Shown here: one piece after another, positions 37,284-47,334 of the stretch
Position numbering within the stretch: position 1 is the first letter of the stretch
How the letters are laid out: every line of letters starts with the position of its first letter
From: Rickettsiales bacterium
GTDB lineage: Bacteria > Pseudomonadota > Alphaproteobacteria > Rickettsiales > UBA6187
Assembly: GCA_028223895.1 (NCBI GenBank)
Contig: JAOIVE010000006.1
Location: 1-57,112, forward strand
DNA length: 57,112 nt
Reading direction: 5' to 3'
The notes under the pieces: model-generated
Database searches by the model: none
The model's input: the letters and a program-made list of their open reading frames with translations, nothing else
Told to the model about the DNA's origin: nothing
Position numbers and translations under genes: made by a program

Positions 37284-38000
37284 ATGCAGAAAAAAGCATC
37301 AGGCGAAATACCAAGACATATTGCCATAATAATGGATGGCAATGGCAGGTGGGCGCAATCAAAAAATCTCCCGCGTGCAGCAGGCCACAAGAAAGGTGCC
37401 GACTCCGTTCATGAAGTTATCGAGGCATGTATCGAAAAAAAAGTTAATATTCTGACATTATATGCTTTTTCATCTGAAAACTGGCAAAGACCAAAGCAGG
37501 AAATTTTTGACCTTATGGAGTTGCTAAGGCTTTATCTGGGAAAAGAACTAAAAAAGCTCAATAAAAATAATATACGCTTTAATGTTATTGGTGATATATC
37601 CAGACTTGACGCTGACATTCAGGAGCAGATTAAAAAATCTCAGGACATAACAAAAGATAATAATGCACTTATTTTAAACATTGCACTTAGCTATGGCAGC
37701 AGGCAAGAAATTGTTTATGCAGCAAAATCTGCCATCAGACAGGTTGTAGATAATAAGATTGTTGAAGATGATATAAATGAAGAGTTTTTCAGCAATTTAC
37801 TATACACAAAATCGCAGGATGATCCTGATTTATTAATCAGAACTGGCGGCGAAAAGCGCTTAAGTAATTTTCTTTTGTGGCAATCTGCATATGCTGAGCT
37901 ATACTTTACTGATATATTATGGCCAGATTTTAAAAAAGAAAATTTATTTGAAGCTATTTCAGAGTTTTCAAATAGAGAGAGGCGTTATGGAACTGCGTAG
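37284..38000 (+). CDS. uppS: undecaprenyl diphosphate synthase (cis-prenyltransferase)
   Basis: Makes the C55 lipid carrier for peptidoglycan and other envelope glycans. 238 residues: HIAIIMDGNGRWAQ (catalytic Asp), GHKKGADSVHEV, the TLYAFSSENWQRP motif and DLLIRTGGEKRLSNFLLWQSAYAELYF split motif at the C-terminus. The cdsA start lies inside its 3' end (14-base overlap). Confidence 0.95.
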   Translation: MQKKASGEIPRHIAIIMDGNGRWAQSKNLPRAAGHKKGADSVHEVIEACIEKKVNILTLYAFSSENWQRPKQEIFDLMELLRLYLGKELKKLNKNNIRFNVIGDISRLDADIQEQIKKSQDITKDNNALILNIALSYGSRQEIVYAAKSAIRQVVDNKIVEDDINEEFFSNLLYTKSQDDPDLLIRTGGEKRLSNFLLWQSAYAELYFTDILWPDFKKENLFEAISEFSNRERRYGTA

Positions 38001-38685
38001 TTATATCAGCAATTTTAAAATGTCCAAAAGCTTGCAAGAACGTATATTGTCAGCTGGCATACTTGCCCCTTTGGTTTTAGCACTTATATGGACAGGAGGC
38101 GTGATCTTTAACATTTTGGTTGTGATTACTGCAATAATCATGGCTTTTGAATGGTGTTCTATTATTTATTCTCAAGAAGGTGATGCTGAATATTCTAATA
38201 AATGGGTTATTTTAGGCACAATATATATTTCAATTTTTGCGTCATCTTTAATTTATTTACGTGATATTGACGGAGGATTTGGCAATATCTTATATTTAGT
38301 TCTGATTGTATGGGCAACTGATATTGCAGCATATTTTTCCGGGCGTTATATAGGTGGGCCTAAAATCGCGGTAAAAATAAGTCCCAATAAAACATGGGCA
38401 GGCCTAATTGGAGGAATGATAGCTGCTGGCCTTGTAAGTTCAGTTGCCTCATTTCTTATAGATGATGCTAATTTGATATTATATTTTATTATAGGCACAT
38501 TTTTGGCTGTATTTGCGCAAGTTGGAGATTTTTTTGAATCATGGCTCAAGCGTAAATTTGCTGTTAAAGACAGCGGATCAATAATACCCGGGCATGGCGG
38601 AGTGATGGACAGGGTTGATGGCCTTGTAACAGTATCTGCATTATTGGCTATTCTTGCCTTAATAAGGGGCGGAGCATTATTTTAG
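37987..38685 (+). CDS. cdsA: phosphatidate cytidylyltransferase
   Basis: Inner-membrane enzyme forming CDP-diacylglycerol for phospholipid synthesis. 232 residues with about six membrane segments and the C-terminal family signature, ISPNKTWAGLIGG and KDSGSIIPGHGGVMDRVDGL. I start at the ATG at 37987 (MELRSYISNFKMSKS), preceded by GAGAGGCG within uppS; the frame is open to 37891 but that portion is just the shadow of uppS. Slightly short for the family, lacking an N-terminal pair of helices seen in E. coli. Confidence 0.93.
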   Translation: MELRSYISNFKMSKSLQERILSAGILAPLVLALIWTGGVIFNILVVITAIIMAFEWCSIIYSQEGDAEYSNKWVILGTIYISIFASSLIYLRDIDGGFGNILYLVLIVWATDIAAYFSGRYIGGPKIAVKISPNKTWAGLIGGMIAAGLVSSVASFLIDDANLILYFIIGTFLAVFAQVGDFFESWLKRKFAVKDSGSIIPGHGGVMDRVDGLVTVSALLAILALIRGGALF

Positions 38686-38688
38686 AAA

Positions 38689-39858
38689 ATGTCTATATCT
38701 GTTAATGCACGCAAAACTATCAATATTCTTGGAGCTACTGGCTCAATTGGAAATAGCACTATAGATGTTATAAAGCAAAGTGATCAAGATTATAAAGTCA
38801 TAGCCCTTACTGCTGATAAAAATTTTTCTGAATTGGCAAAATTAGCTATAGAAACTAAAGCGCAATACGCTGTAATTGCCGATGATAAATATTTTAAGGA
38901 TCTAAAATCTGCGCTCGCCGGATCAAAAGTAAAAGCTATGTCCGGATCTTCCTCTATAGAAGAAGTTGCTGCAATGGGTGCTGACTGGACAATGTCTGCT
39001 ATTAATGGCAGCGCTGGTTTAGCTCCAACTCATGCCGCTGTAAAATGCGGAAAAACAGTAGCCTTAGCCAACAAAGAAAGCCTTGTGTGCGCTGGCAATC
39101 TTCTTATGAATGAAGTAAAAAAATACGGCACTAACTTAATACCTGTAGATTCAGAACATAATGCTATATTCCAGGTTCTTGACCAAAATAATCAAAGTGC
39201 CGTTGAAAGAATAATACTTACAGCATCTGGCGGTCCTTTTAGAGGATATGATAAAAAACAACTGGAAAATGTAACTTTAGAGCAAGCGCTCAAACATCCT
39301 AACTGGAATATGGGTCAGAAAATAACTATTGGTTCTGCAACCATGATGAATAAAGGGCTTGAGCTAATAGAAGCCCATTATTTATTTTCCATAGATCATA
39401 AAAATATAGAAGTGGTAATTCATCCCCAATCAATTATTCATAGTATGGTTGGCTATATTGATGGCTCTGTCCTTGCACAAATGGGAAGTGCCGACATGAG
39501 AATTCCAATTGCAAACGCGCTTGCATGGCCAAAAAGAATCAACACAAATTGCCAAAAACTGGATTTTACAAAGATTACAGACTTAAACTTTTCACAAGTT
39601 GATAACAAGATTTTTCCATCAATAGATTTAGCGCGCAAAGCAATAGAAATAGGTGATTGCGGTTCAATAATATTTAACAGCGCAAATGAAATAGCTATAG
39701 ATCAATATTTGTCAGGAAATATAAAATTTACCGATATATTTAAAATAGTTGCAGATTCTCTCGATAATATACCACCTGAAAAAATAAATAATTTTGACGA
39801 TGTCTATAATATGATTTCCAAGTCAGAAAATTTTATAAATAAATCTTTAGATAATTAA
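38689..39858 (+). CDS. dxr: 1-deoxy-D-xylulose 5-phosphate reductoisomerase
   Basis: NADPH- and metal-dependent first committed step of the MEP isoprenoid pathway. 389 residues: NADPH-binding NILGATGSIGNSTIDVI (12-28), ALANKESLVCAG, metal-site PVDSEHNAIFQ, ILTASGGPFRG and HPNWNMGQKITIGSATMMNKGLELIEAH split over the active site. It begins 3 bases after cdsA. The usual next gene, the RseP protease, is absent: the vir block begins on the opposite strand 43 bases later. Confidence 0.97.
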   Translation: MSISVNARKTINILGATGSIGNSTIDVIKQSDQDYKVIALTADKNFSELAKLAIETKAQYAVIADDKYFKDLKSALAGSKVKAMSGSSSIEEVAAMGADWTMSAINGSAGLAPTHAAVKCGKTVALANKESLVCAGNLLMNEVKKYGTNLIPVDSEHNAIFQVLDQNNQSAVERIILTASGGPFRGYDKKQLENVTLEQALKHPNWNMGQKITIGSATMMNKGLELIEAHYLFSIDHKNIEVVIHPQSIIHSMVGYIDGSVLAQMGSADMRIPIANALAWPKRINTNCQKLDFTKITDLNFSQVDNKIFPSIDLARKAIEIGDCGSIIFNSANEIAIDQYLSGNIKFTDIFKIVADSLDNIPPEKINNFDDVYNMISKSENFINKSLDN

Positions 39859-39901
39859 TATCCGCTACATTTAAAAAAGGAATATTTTGTTACACTAAAT
39901 A

Positions 39902-41776
39902 TTAATCTTCCGGCGGTGGAGGTGGTGGTGGAGTAGAAGAACCTTTATTACCACCAGATACAGCAGACCCTGTAGGATTACCTTTTTTATCACCTGAACC
40001 TTTTGAATTATTTGGTTTTCCGCCGCCTTTATTTCCGCCTTTAGCATGTTTTCTTGGATCATAAGGTTCTTGAGTAGGAACCTCAATTGGAGGCATAAGT
40101 CTTTTCATAAAGAGCGGGTCCTGATAATATTTTATTTTCTTGGATTTAATAGGATCAGCCGCCTCAATTAGTAGAATCTGAAGATCACGATCAAGACCAA
40201 TAACTTCCTGCGGTAATAATAATGCCCGCTGAGTTTCTGATACGTGCAATGTACGCGATGCAGGGTTTAGATCAAGGAATTTAGGCCTGTTTGAAGATAC
40301 TTGTTCAACCGTTTTATTACCCACCATCTTAGATATAAGCTCAGCTGTTTGCACGTTGTTTGCAGAAAAGGTAATACGATATGTTGAGTTAGAAAGAAAT
40401 GAGTTCATTCCTGCTTCTTCATATATATCACGAAGCTGCTCTGTATCTTGAATAATCAGGAAAAGTCTTACCTTATACCCACGAAAATAAGCAATTCCTG
40501 ACTTAAATTGCTCCATTTTTCCTAAAGTTGGAAACTCGTCCATCATGAATAAAACGCCATGCTTATCTTCATCTGTTGGCATTTTCTTACTTAAAAATTC
40601 ACTGGCCTGCTGATAAAACACCTGCATAAGAGGTTGCAAACGCGCAAGGTTATCAGGAGTTAACCCAACATATACAGTAGTTGGCTGACGCTTAAATGTA
40701 GAAATATTAAAATCACTAGTCGCTGTAGCTGTATCAATAAGTGGGTTTGCCCATAATTCAAGTTTAGAGTTCAAAGTAGAAATTACACCAGAGCGCTCTT
40801 TATCGGCTTTTTGTAAAAATGACGCCAGATTCATATAGGCAACAGGGTGTATTTCTTTACCTATAGTATCCAATACAACAGCTAGATTATAAACAACATC
40901 ATCACTTCTTAAAGTTCTTACAACTTCTCCAAATGACTGAAGTTTATCTTCTGCAGCACATAAATATAAAACCACACCCGTAAATAAACTTCTGGCCTCA
41001 CTTTCCCAGAAGTCACTAGTATCAGGTAACAAAATATTGGCTATTTTTTGAACGTCATCAACCATCTGACCTGGTTTTTTACTAATCCACTCCAAAGGAT
41101 TATAACAATGACTCACACCATCAGCATCAGCTGGACACCATAAAAATACTTTCTGCTTTAAATGCGAGCTTCTCCAACCGCTTGTTAATTCATAGTTTTC
41201 AAGCTTAATATCATGTATAAAAACCGAAGATTCCCAAAATAAAAGATTTGGAATAACAAAGCCCACACCTTTACCAGATCCGGTAGGAGCAAAAAGCAAA
41301 GCATGCTGAAAACCATCAGCGACCAGTAACTTTCCCCTCATGCACCTTCCAAGCAGCATACCCTTTTTTGCGCGCAATCCAGCCTTTCTTATACCAACCT
41401 CGTCAGCCCATTTTGCATCACCATGCACTGATTCCTTCTTTTTAAAAGGCCGCCAGTCAAGCAATGGAGCCCTGAAAATAAAGGCCATGACAAAAAGTAT
41501 AATTGGAGGAATAATTGTTAGAACAAATAATTTTACTACAAAATAATTATTATATTCTAATGATATCTGCGAACTATATTTATACCATTGCGACCACCAA
41601 TGAGCAAAATGTGTCCAGTACATCTGAACATCATGAACTGGATTACCAGTTGGCTGCACATATTTACTATCTGAAATTGCAACAGTTACCAAAACTGCGG
41701 ACGTAAAGGCACAAAGAGCCAACACGAAGATGACTATAATACTAATGATAACTAAATTTCTGAAGAAACGTACCAT
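39902..41776 (-). CDS. virD4: type IV secretion coupling protein VirD4
   Basis: Inner-membrane ATPase that recruits substrates to the T4SS channel. 624 residues: two N-terminal membrane segments (about 8-32 and 82-102), Walker A APTGSGKG (163-170), Walker B VLFMMDEFPTLG near 400 and the conserved LFLIIQDTEQL region. The C-terminal 50 residues are Gly/Asn/Lys-rich with a polyproline run (PPPPPPPED), probably disordered, possibly substrate-facing. Last gene of the virB8-B9-B10-B11-virD4 unit, 6 bases after virB11. Confidence 0.95.
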   Translation of the reverse strand: MVRFFRNLVIISIIVIFVLALCAFTSAVLVTVAISDSKYVQPTGNPVHDVQMYWTHFAHWWSQWYKYSSQISLEYNNYFVVKLFVLTIIPPIILFVMAFIFRAPLLDWRPFKKKESVHGDAKWADEVGIRKAGLRAKKGMLLGRCMRGKLLVADGFQHALLFAPTGSGKGVGFVIPNLLFWESSVFIHDIKLENYELTSGWRSSHLKQKVFLWCPADADGVSHCYNPLEWISKKPGQMVDDVQKIANILLPDTSDFWESEARSLFTGVVLYLCAAEDKLQSFGEVVRTLRSDDVVYNLAVVLDTIGKEIHPVAYMNLASFLQKADKERSGVISTLNSKLELWANPLIDTATATSDFNISTFKRQPTTVYVGLTPDNLARLQPLMQVFYQQASEFLSKKMPTDEDKHGVLFMMDEFPTLGKMEQFKSGIAYFRGYKVRLFLIIQDTEQLRDIYEEAGMNSFLSNSTYRITFSANNVQTAELISKMVGNKTVEQVSSNRPKFLDLNPASRTLHVSETQRALLLPQEVIGLDRDLQILLIEAADPIKSKKIKYYQDPLFMKRLMPPIEVPTQEPYDPRKHAKGGNKGGGKPNNSKGSGDKKGNPTGSAVSGGNKGSSTPPPPPPPED

Positions 41777-41782
41777 TATTTT

Positions 41783-42766
41783 TTATCTACTACCCTTATA
41801 ATATATTTCAGATATATGTCTTACTTTACCAGTTCTTTTCAACTGCACAACAATATCGATCACCTCATGGATATATTTTTTTATTTCATCAGGAGGCATA
41901 CCAAGACCTGCCTGCATAACCATAAGTTTCAACTGCTCTAAAGCCATTTGTGGAGTATCCGCATGCAATGTAGAAATAGAACCAGGGTGACCAGTATTAA
42001 TAGCCCTTAAAAAACTAAAAGCTTCCGCACCACGCAACTCTCCTACTATTATTCGATCAGGACGCAAGCGCAAACATGCCTCTATTATATCCTGTGTAGT
42101 TACATTGGCTCTGCCCTGCCCGCCTTTTGAAGATAATAAATGAACATGATTTGGGTGGTCATCTAAAATAATCTCTCTTGCATCTTCAGATGTTATGAGG
42201 CGCTCCTCATGAGGAATTGCTTTTAAGCAGGCATTTGTAAAAGTAGTTTTACCTGTAGAGGTTCCACCGCTAATTATAATATTTTTTTTACAGACAATCG
42301 CCTTATATAAAAATTCTTTTATCTTATTTTCTTTTAGAAGCTGATTTAATATTACATCATTAGGATCTTCAACTTCATCTATGGATGTATGATCAAAAGC
42401 ACCTAGCTTTTCATAGTCTTCCAAATCCCAATTTAATGTCGAACCTTTTCTGATAGACATAATAACCCTGCCAGGTTCAGCTGCAGGCGGAAATACGACC
42501 TGAATACGAAATCCATTTGGTAATGTTGCTGACAAAAGAGGCTTCTCCTCACTAACAACCTGCTCTGTAGATTGCGCAACAAGGCGTGCCAAACTTTTTA
42601 AATGCTCAAAGTCAAATTCTGGAATATCTATTAATTCCATATCCCCACGCTTTTCAATCCAAGCTTTATGAGGCTCGTTTATCATAACTTCTGCTACACC
42701 ATCTATAGCAAAAACTTCTCTCAAAGGAGCAAGATATGTTTCTAAAGCAGCATGTTGTTGTGCCAT
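41783..42766 (-). CDS. virB11: type IV secretion ATPase VirB11
   Basis: Hexameric traffic ATPase at the base of the T4SS. 327 residues: N-terminal domain to about 140, Walker A GGTSTGKT (167-174), Asp box TSEDAREI, Walker B RIIVGELRGAEAF (238-250) and His box GHPGSISTLHAD (259-270). Separated from virB10 by 107 non-coding bases (42767-42873), containing a 12-base palindrome AGATTATAATCT but no gene. Confidence 0.96.
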   Translation of the reverse strand: MAQQHAALETYLAPLREVFAIDGVAEVMINEPHKAWIEKRGDMELIDIPEFDFEHLKSLARLVAQSTEQVVSEEKPLLSATLPNGFRIQVVFPPAAEPGRVIMSIRKGSTLNWDLEDYEKLGAFDHTSIDEVEDPNDVILNQLLKENKIKEFLYKAIVCKKNIIISGGTSTGKTTFTNACLKAIPHEERLITSEDAREIILDDHPNHVHLLSSKGGQGRANVTTQDIIEACLRLRPDRIIVGELRGAEAFSFLRAINTGHPGSISTLHADTPQMALEQLKLMVMQAGLGMPPDEIKKYIHEVIDIVVQLKRTGKVRHISEIYYKGSR

Positions 42767-42873
42767 AATCCTCTACATGATTCCATTATTATATATTAGC
42801 CAGATTATAATCTAATTTATCTAAAACACAACCAGCTCATAAATGTTCGTTTTAGCAAAATCATATATATAAA

Positions 42874-44325
42874 TTATTTTATAAAGATAGAATCCTGCAA
42901 ACTATCTTCAGAGAAAATCAAATCTTTGCTAATATATACATTAATACGAGTACCTTGATTTATAGTAATAGTAGGCTGCGTAGAATCTGCCAAATCCTGA
43001 GAAACTTTTCTTGATATTTCAGATAAATCACCAACAGAACTTGTAACAGCCAGATCTGTAGGATTCCCTGTTGTACTATTTGTTGTACCGGTAGCACTTG
43101 TTGTACTGGTAGTAGTTGTATCGGACGAAGGCTTTATCTTGTCAAATATAATAGTACTACCTATTGAAACCGCACTAATTAACAAAGAGTTACTAAATAT
43201 CTCAAAATATTTATTATCCACATAACCGGCAGCACCAGTCCTTCCTAATTGATCTGTTGCCGGAGAACTTATCTCTATATCAACACCATCAGGCCTGATT
43301 ACACGAGTCCATGATATTTCAACACGAGTTTGACCCTTTTTAACACCGGCATCATAAGTTCCAATCAGGCGAGAACCTCTGCTTATAAGAACATTAGCAC
43401 CAGATTCAGAATAAACATCCCTGCTTATTATTGCTCTTAAGCTACCCTTTAAATCAGTATTAATTGCAGTCTCAAGAACGGCTTCGATAATTTTTCCTTC
43501 TAAAATAAGGAAATCCAGATTTCCTACATTAGTTGCCTCTACCGAATTTGCTCCACTGGTTCTCTTTTTTCCACCAACAAGTCTGCTATCATCACCAGAT
43601 TCTCCACCTTCATCGTCAGGCTCTCCTTTTCCTCCACTCATAACAATCATGCTCTCTTTGCGCAGAGCACTTCTTCTGGCTGCAATTTCTTCAGCTGTTG
43701 GCCCTATAATAACAGGCTGCTGTGGATTGAGCGGAGCAATAACAGGCTGAACAGGAGCAGGTGCAGGAGGAGTAATTACCGGCTGCACATCCCCAACAAC
43801 AGGAGTCTCAACTTTTTCCTCTTCAACAACCTGAACAGGTGGCGGCTGATATTGAGGTATTTCAGGAACAGAAAATGGCACCTGATCATCAATCACAGGT
43901 GCTGATAAATCAAAGTCATTTATCTGATTATTATCCTCAATTTCAGGTATTGCATCCTCAACATCGGGAAGATCAGGAACATCAACTAATCCTATATCAG
44001 ATGGAATATTGGTATCTTGTTGAGTAGCAGAAGTTGCATTTTCAATTGGCTGAGACTCTATAACTTCCTGTATCTCTTCTTTCTTTTTTTCTTCTTCTGT
44101 CTCTTCAAAAACGGTGACATATAAAAATATAATTGCAGCAACACCAAGAAGGCCTAAGATTAGGATGTTCTTTCCAGGCTTAGATGCTAATTCTGTATTT
44201 TCATCAGAAATTTCTACCGCCTCTTGAGGCTCTATTATGCTTGGACCATCATGATCATCAAAAGAAATAGGATCGCCAACGATCACATCTTCTTCTTCAG
44301 ATAAATCTACATCATTTCCTACCAT
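42874..44325 (-). CDS. virB10: type IV secretion protein VirB10
   Basis: Spans both membranes in the T4SS core complex and senses ATP energy from VirD4/VirB11. 483 residues: acidic cytoplasmic N-terminus, one membrane segment (about 53-73, ILILGLLGVAAIIFLYVTVF), a Pro/Glu/Val-rich periplasmic stretch (about 90-225) and a C-terminal TrbI-type beta-barrel domain (about 265-475; LISRGSRLIGTYDAGVKKGQ). The Ser/Thr-rich insert DTTTTSTTSATGTTNSTTGN occupies the part that forms the outer-membrane antenna region in homologs. Overlaps virB9 by 7 bases. Confidence 0.94.
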   Translation of the reverse strand: MVGNDVDLSEEEDVIVGDPISFDDHDGPSIIEPQEAVEISDENTELASKPGKNILILGLLGVAAIIFLYVTVFEETEEEKKKEEIQEVIESQPIENATSATQQDTNIPSDIGLVDVPDLPDVEDAIPEIEDNNQINDFDLSAPVIDDQVPFSVPEIPQYQPPPVQVVEEEKVETPVVGDVQPVITPPAPAPVQPVIAPLNPQQPVIIGPTAEEIAARRSALRKESMIVMSGGKGEPDDEGGESGDDSRLVGGKKRTSGANSVEATNVGNLDFLILEGKIIEAVLETAINTDLKGSLRAIISRDVYSESGANVLISRGSRLIGTYDAGVKKGQTRVEISWTRVIRPDGVDIEISSPATDQLGRTGAAGYVDNKYFEIFSNSLLISAVSIGSTIIFDKIKPSSDTTTTSTTSATGTTNSTTGNPTDLAVTSSVGDLSEISRKVSQDLADSTQPTITINQGTRINVYISKDLIFSEDSLQDSIFIK

Positions 44326-45089
44326 GCTCTGCTCACCTGACCAAGTCTTTCATTAAATACATTAACCTCATCAGCACCCATACGTAGTAAAAATTGCCCG
44401 GAAATCTGCCGCACAGCAATATAATCACCTTTTCTTAAATAGCTTACGCGCTTAGTAGTATTATTTGGTAATTTTATAAAAATATGTGGAATATTAGCAT
44501 TATTTGCAGGAAACTGGAAGAATGTAGTTTTTCCGTCATCAAATACCTTAAGCGGAGCAATTGAATCAGGGCCAGTCAATGTATAATCAAAATTATACGC
44601 CTTCTTCACAGTAGTTTTCTTAGGCATAAAATGCTGAGTGTTTATTCTGGGCTTAGGGCGATCAAAATTTTGATCCGGATAATAAAAACGAACCACATAA
44701 ACCAATTCTTCGTCAAGATTATCGTCAGGATATTTAGACTCTAATTCAAACTGATATGTTCTTTTATTAGTTATAATAGTCATGTTGGTTCTCACCGCGC
44801 CCTCCAGCGGCTTTATGAAAATACGCCTCTTAACAGGAGTAAATTTCCACGCATATGAATCACCAACAGAAATAGTTTCTATCTCTTCACCTTTTGTAAA
44901 TTCAATATTTGATTGATATCCATAGTGCAAAATTAAATGAAATATATCATTCTCACTATAAACAAATGTTTTTATACGGCTATCAGTTGCAATTGGTATA
45001 TTTGCATCTGCCCTATTAAAATCAGGGCTCGCCGCAGTCACAGCAAGAACAAATAAAGAAATTAAAATAATATAGTTAAAGTACTTCAT
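44319..45089 (-). CDS. virB9: type IV secretion protein VirB9
   Basis: Outer-membrane-proximal core component of the CagX/VirB9 family. 256 residues with a signal peptide (MKYFNYIILISLFVLAVTAA) and the family segments: DSRIKTFVYSENDIFHLILHYGYQ, AWKFTPVKRRIFIKPLEGA with TNMTIITNKRTYQFEL, and a C-terminal domain with NANIPHIFIKLPN and GDYIAVRQISGQFLLRMG. The ATG at 45089 follows a GTG in frame; it lies within the end of virB8 (14-base overlap). Overlaps virB10 by 7 bases. Confidence 0.93.
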   Translation of the reverse strand: MKYFNYIILISLFVLAVTAASPDFNRADANIPIATDSRIKTFVYSENDIFHLILHYGYQSNIEFTKGEEIETISVGDSYAWKFTPVKRRIFIKPLEGAVRTNMTIITNKRTYQFELESKYPDDNLDEELVYVVRFYYPDQNFDRPKPRINTQHFMPKKTTVKKAYNFDYTLTGPDSIAPLKVFDDGKTTFFQFPANNANIPHIFIKLPNNTTKRVSYLRKGDYIAVRQISGQFLLRMGADEVNVFNERLGQVSRAW

Positions 45090-45774
45090 CACTTACACGA
45101 TAATCCATAACCTGGAATCCAAGTGGATTAACATTACGCTCCTCGGTAGTTAATTTTAAATCAAAATAATCAAAGGTCATAGTGATTATTTTATGCAGGG
45201 TTCTTTTGCCCTCTTTATTACTATTTTCATCAATTCTAACACGTATCTGTATCGTAAATCCTCGCTCACCTGCAGCTGTTTTCAGATAAGTCATAGACTT
45301 GATTTTTATATCCCTTGATCCGCCCTTACCCAGCCTTACAGGGCTATTAGGATTATCGACATAAACCTGAGATCTAAAACTATTATAAACACTACTTGTA
45401 GATAACAAACGCACTACTGTAAAATAATTATAGTTAAACGAATAATAGTCATAAGTTTCCCTGGCATTAAGATACTTCATTATAAAATATCTTCTCAAGG
45501 CCTCATCATAAGCAAATTGTTCTTTTAACAATGGACGTATTACATTTGTTATTCCGGTTTTTTCTTCAACCTCTATAACAAAAGGCTCTATCGTTTTGCT
45601 GCTTGAAACATGAACAACAGTAAATACCGAGATTATAATCCCTATAACCGCAATGAACACAAAAAGCATTAGAAAATTACGCTGTATAACAGCAGATTGA
45701 TATCTATCGGCATACCAGTTTTTTTGCTGGCTTGGTGTGTCTGCTTCTTTTTCTTTCTTAAAAAAATTTAACAC
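45076..45774 (-). CDS. virB8: type IV secretion protein VirB8
   Basis: Bitopic inner-membrane assembly factor of the T4SS. 232 residues: short cytoplasmic N-terminus, membrane segment about 35-58 (FLMLFVFIAVIGIIISVFTVV) and an NTF2-like periplasmic domain (ETYDYYSFNYNYFTVVRLLS, DIKIKSMTYLKTA). I start at a GTG (45774) with AAGGA seven bases upstream, giving MLNFFKKEKEADTPSQQ; the frame is open 18 codons further to 45828 without ribosome site. First gene of the T4SS unit. Confidence 0.92.
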   Translation of the reverse strand: MLNFFKKEKEADTPSQQKNWYADRYQSAVIQRNFLMLFVFIAVIGIIISVFTVVHVSSSKTIEPFVIEVEEKTGITNVIRPLLKEQFAYDEALRRYFIMKYLNARETYDYYSFNYNYFTVVRLLSTSSVYNSFRSQVYVDNPNSPVRLGKGGSRDIKIKSMTYLKTAAGERGFTIQIRVRIDENSNKEGKRTLHKIITMTFDYFDLKLTTEERNVNPLGFQVMDYRVSDEVL

Positions 45775-45975
45775 CGCATATTCCTTAAGTAGTACTACCT
45801 GATACCAAAAATGACCTGCATATTGCACGCAAGATAAAACACAAAGTTTTTAGACTGCTTAACAATAAAATGCAATCATATAACAATGGTATTGCAATCT
45901 TAACCGTTTTTGGCATTTTTTCAATTAATTTGTTAACAGCGCCGATTACAAAATAAAAAATTACATTTACTATAA

Positions 45976-46005
45976 TTGTTGCTATGGCAGTATATTTTGT
46001 ATAAT
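45976..46005 (+). promoter_or_regulatory. candidate tyrS promoter
   Basis: TTGTTG (45976-45981), 18 bases, then a perfect TATAAT (46000-46005), about 30 bases before the tyrS start. The gap 45829-46035 between virB8 and tyrS is divergent; I see no gene in it and no clear promoter on the minus strand. Confidence 0.5.
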
Positions 46006-46035
46006 TTATCGGGCAATTTCTAAATTTAATGGATA

Positions 46036-47292
46036 ATGGCCAGTATGAGCAAATCAGAATTTTTGAAAATATTTAAAGAACGCGGATTTCTTCATCAATC
46101 TACAGACGAAGAGAATCTTGATAAAATTTTCAATAAAGGCGGTGTTTGCGCATATATAGGTTTTGACTGTACAGCAAACAGTTTGCATATAGGCAGTCTT
46201 GTCCAGATAATGATATTGAGATGGCTACAAAAACTTGGACATAAGCCAATTGTTTTACTTGGTGGCGGCACTACAAAAGTTGGCGACCCTTCTGGAAAAG
46301 ATGAATCAAGAAAGATTCTTGATAAAGATGATATCGCAAATAACATGGCAGGGATTAAGAAATCAATTGGCCAGTTTGTTAATTTTGGCGATGGCAAGAA
46401 TGATGCGATGCTCGTAAACAACGATGATTGGCTTAAAGATCTTAGCTATATTGATTTTCTACGCGATTACGGAAAACACTTTTCTGTAAATAGGATGCTT
46501 AGCTTTGATAGTGTTAAACTACGTCTTGAGCGCGAGCAAACACTCAGCTTTCTGGAATTTAATTACATGCTCCTTCAAGCTTATGACTTTGTAGAGTTAC
46601 ATAAGCGCTATGATTGCAAAGTGCAAATTGGCGGCTCCGATCAATGGGGAAACATAGTAAACGGCATAGAGCTAAACAGACGCCTTGGTTTTGAGGAAGT
46701 TTTTGGTCTTACAACACCTCTTATAACTACTTCATCAGGTGCAAAAATGGGCAAAACAGCCAATGGTGCAGTTTGGCTGGATGAGCAATTATATAGCCCT
46801 TACGATTACTGGCAATATTGGAGAAATACTGAAGATAAAGATGTTGGCCGCTTTTTAAGATTATTTACAGAATTGCCTATCGATGAAATTGAAAAGCTGG
46901 AAAACCTCAAAGACGCTCAAATAAATGAAGCTAAAATAATTCTGGCCAATGAAGCAACAAAACTATGCCATGGTATAGAGGCTGCAAATAACGCCGCTGA
47001 AACTGCAAAAAAGACTTTTGAGCAAGGTGCATTTGGCGATGATTTACCAACTATAGAAATATCTAAAAGCGATCTCGATAGCGGCATTGCTTTATATAAA
47101 TTATTGCATGACCTTGGATTGTCTGAATCTGGCGGAGCTGCTAAAAAACTTATAAAAGGCGGTGGCGGCAGAATTAATGGGCAAAAAGCTACCGATCCAT
47201 TTAAAGAAGTTACAACATCTGATATTGGTGAAGATGGGTTTATAAAAATTTCTGCAGGAAAAAAGAAGCACGCACTTGTAAAAATAGTGTAA
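46036..47292 (+). CDS. tyrS: tyrosyl-tRNA synthetase
   Basis: Charges tRNA-Tyr. 418 residues, class I: Rossmann catalytic domain with [20 protein letters not shown] (HIGH region), [17 protein letters not shown] (tyrosine/tRNA), [12 protein letters not shown] (KMSKS equivalent), and a C-terminal S4-like RNA-binding domain (about 345-418; [20 protein letters not shown]). Weak ribosome site; another ATG lies three codons in. Followed by the EF-hand gene. Confidence 0.97.
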   Translation: MASMSKSEFLKIFKERGFLHQSTDEENLDKIFNKGGVCAYIGFDCTANSLHIGSLVQIMILRWLQKLGHKPIVLLGGGTTKVGDPSGKDESRKILDKDDIANNMAGIKKSIGQFVNFGDGKNDAMLVNNDDWLKDLSYIDFLRDYGKHFSVNRMLSFDSVKLRLEREQTLSFLEFNYMLLQAYDFVELHKRYDCKVQIGGSDQWGNIVNGIELNRRLGFEEVFGLTTPLITTSSGAKMGKTANGAVWLDEQLYSPYDYWQYWRNTEDKDVGRFLRLFTELPIDEIEKLENLKDAQINEAKIILANEATKLCHGIEAANNAAETAKKTFEQGAFGDDLPTIEISKSDLDSGIALYKLLHDLGLSESGGAAKKLIKGGGGRINGQKATDPFKEVTTSDIGEDGFIKISAGKKKHALVKIV

Positions 47293-47334
47293 ATATGTTA
47301 AATTTCCGGCGAAAATAAACTGTAAGGATAAAAC

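Noticed and set aside
37891-37986. Longer CdsA N-terminus
   Set aside because: These codons are the out-of-frame shadow of uppS; MELRSYISNF is preceded by a good ribosome site.
42767-42873. Small gene or regulatory element between virB10 and virB11
   Set aside because: AT-rich, contains only a 12-base palindrome and no credible start with ribosome site.
45775-45828. Longer VirB8 N-terminus
   Set aside because: The extra 18 codons have no ribosome site and do not fit family N-termini; the GTG at 45774 has AAGGA at good spacing.
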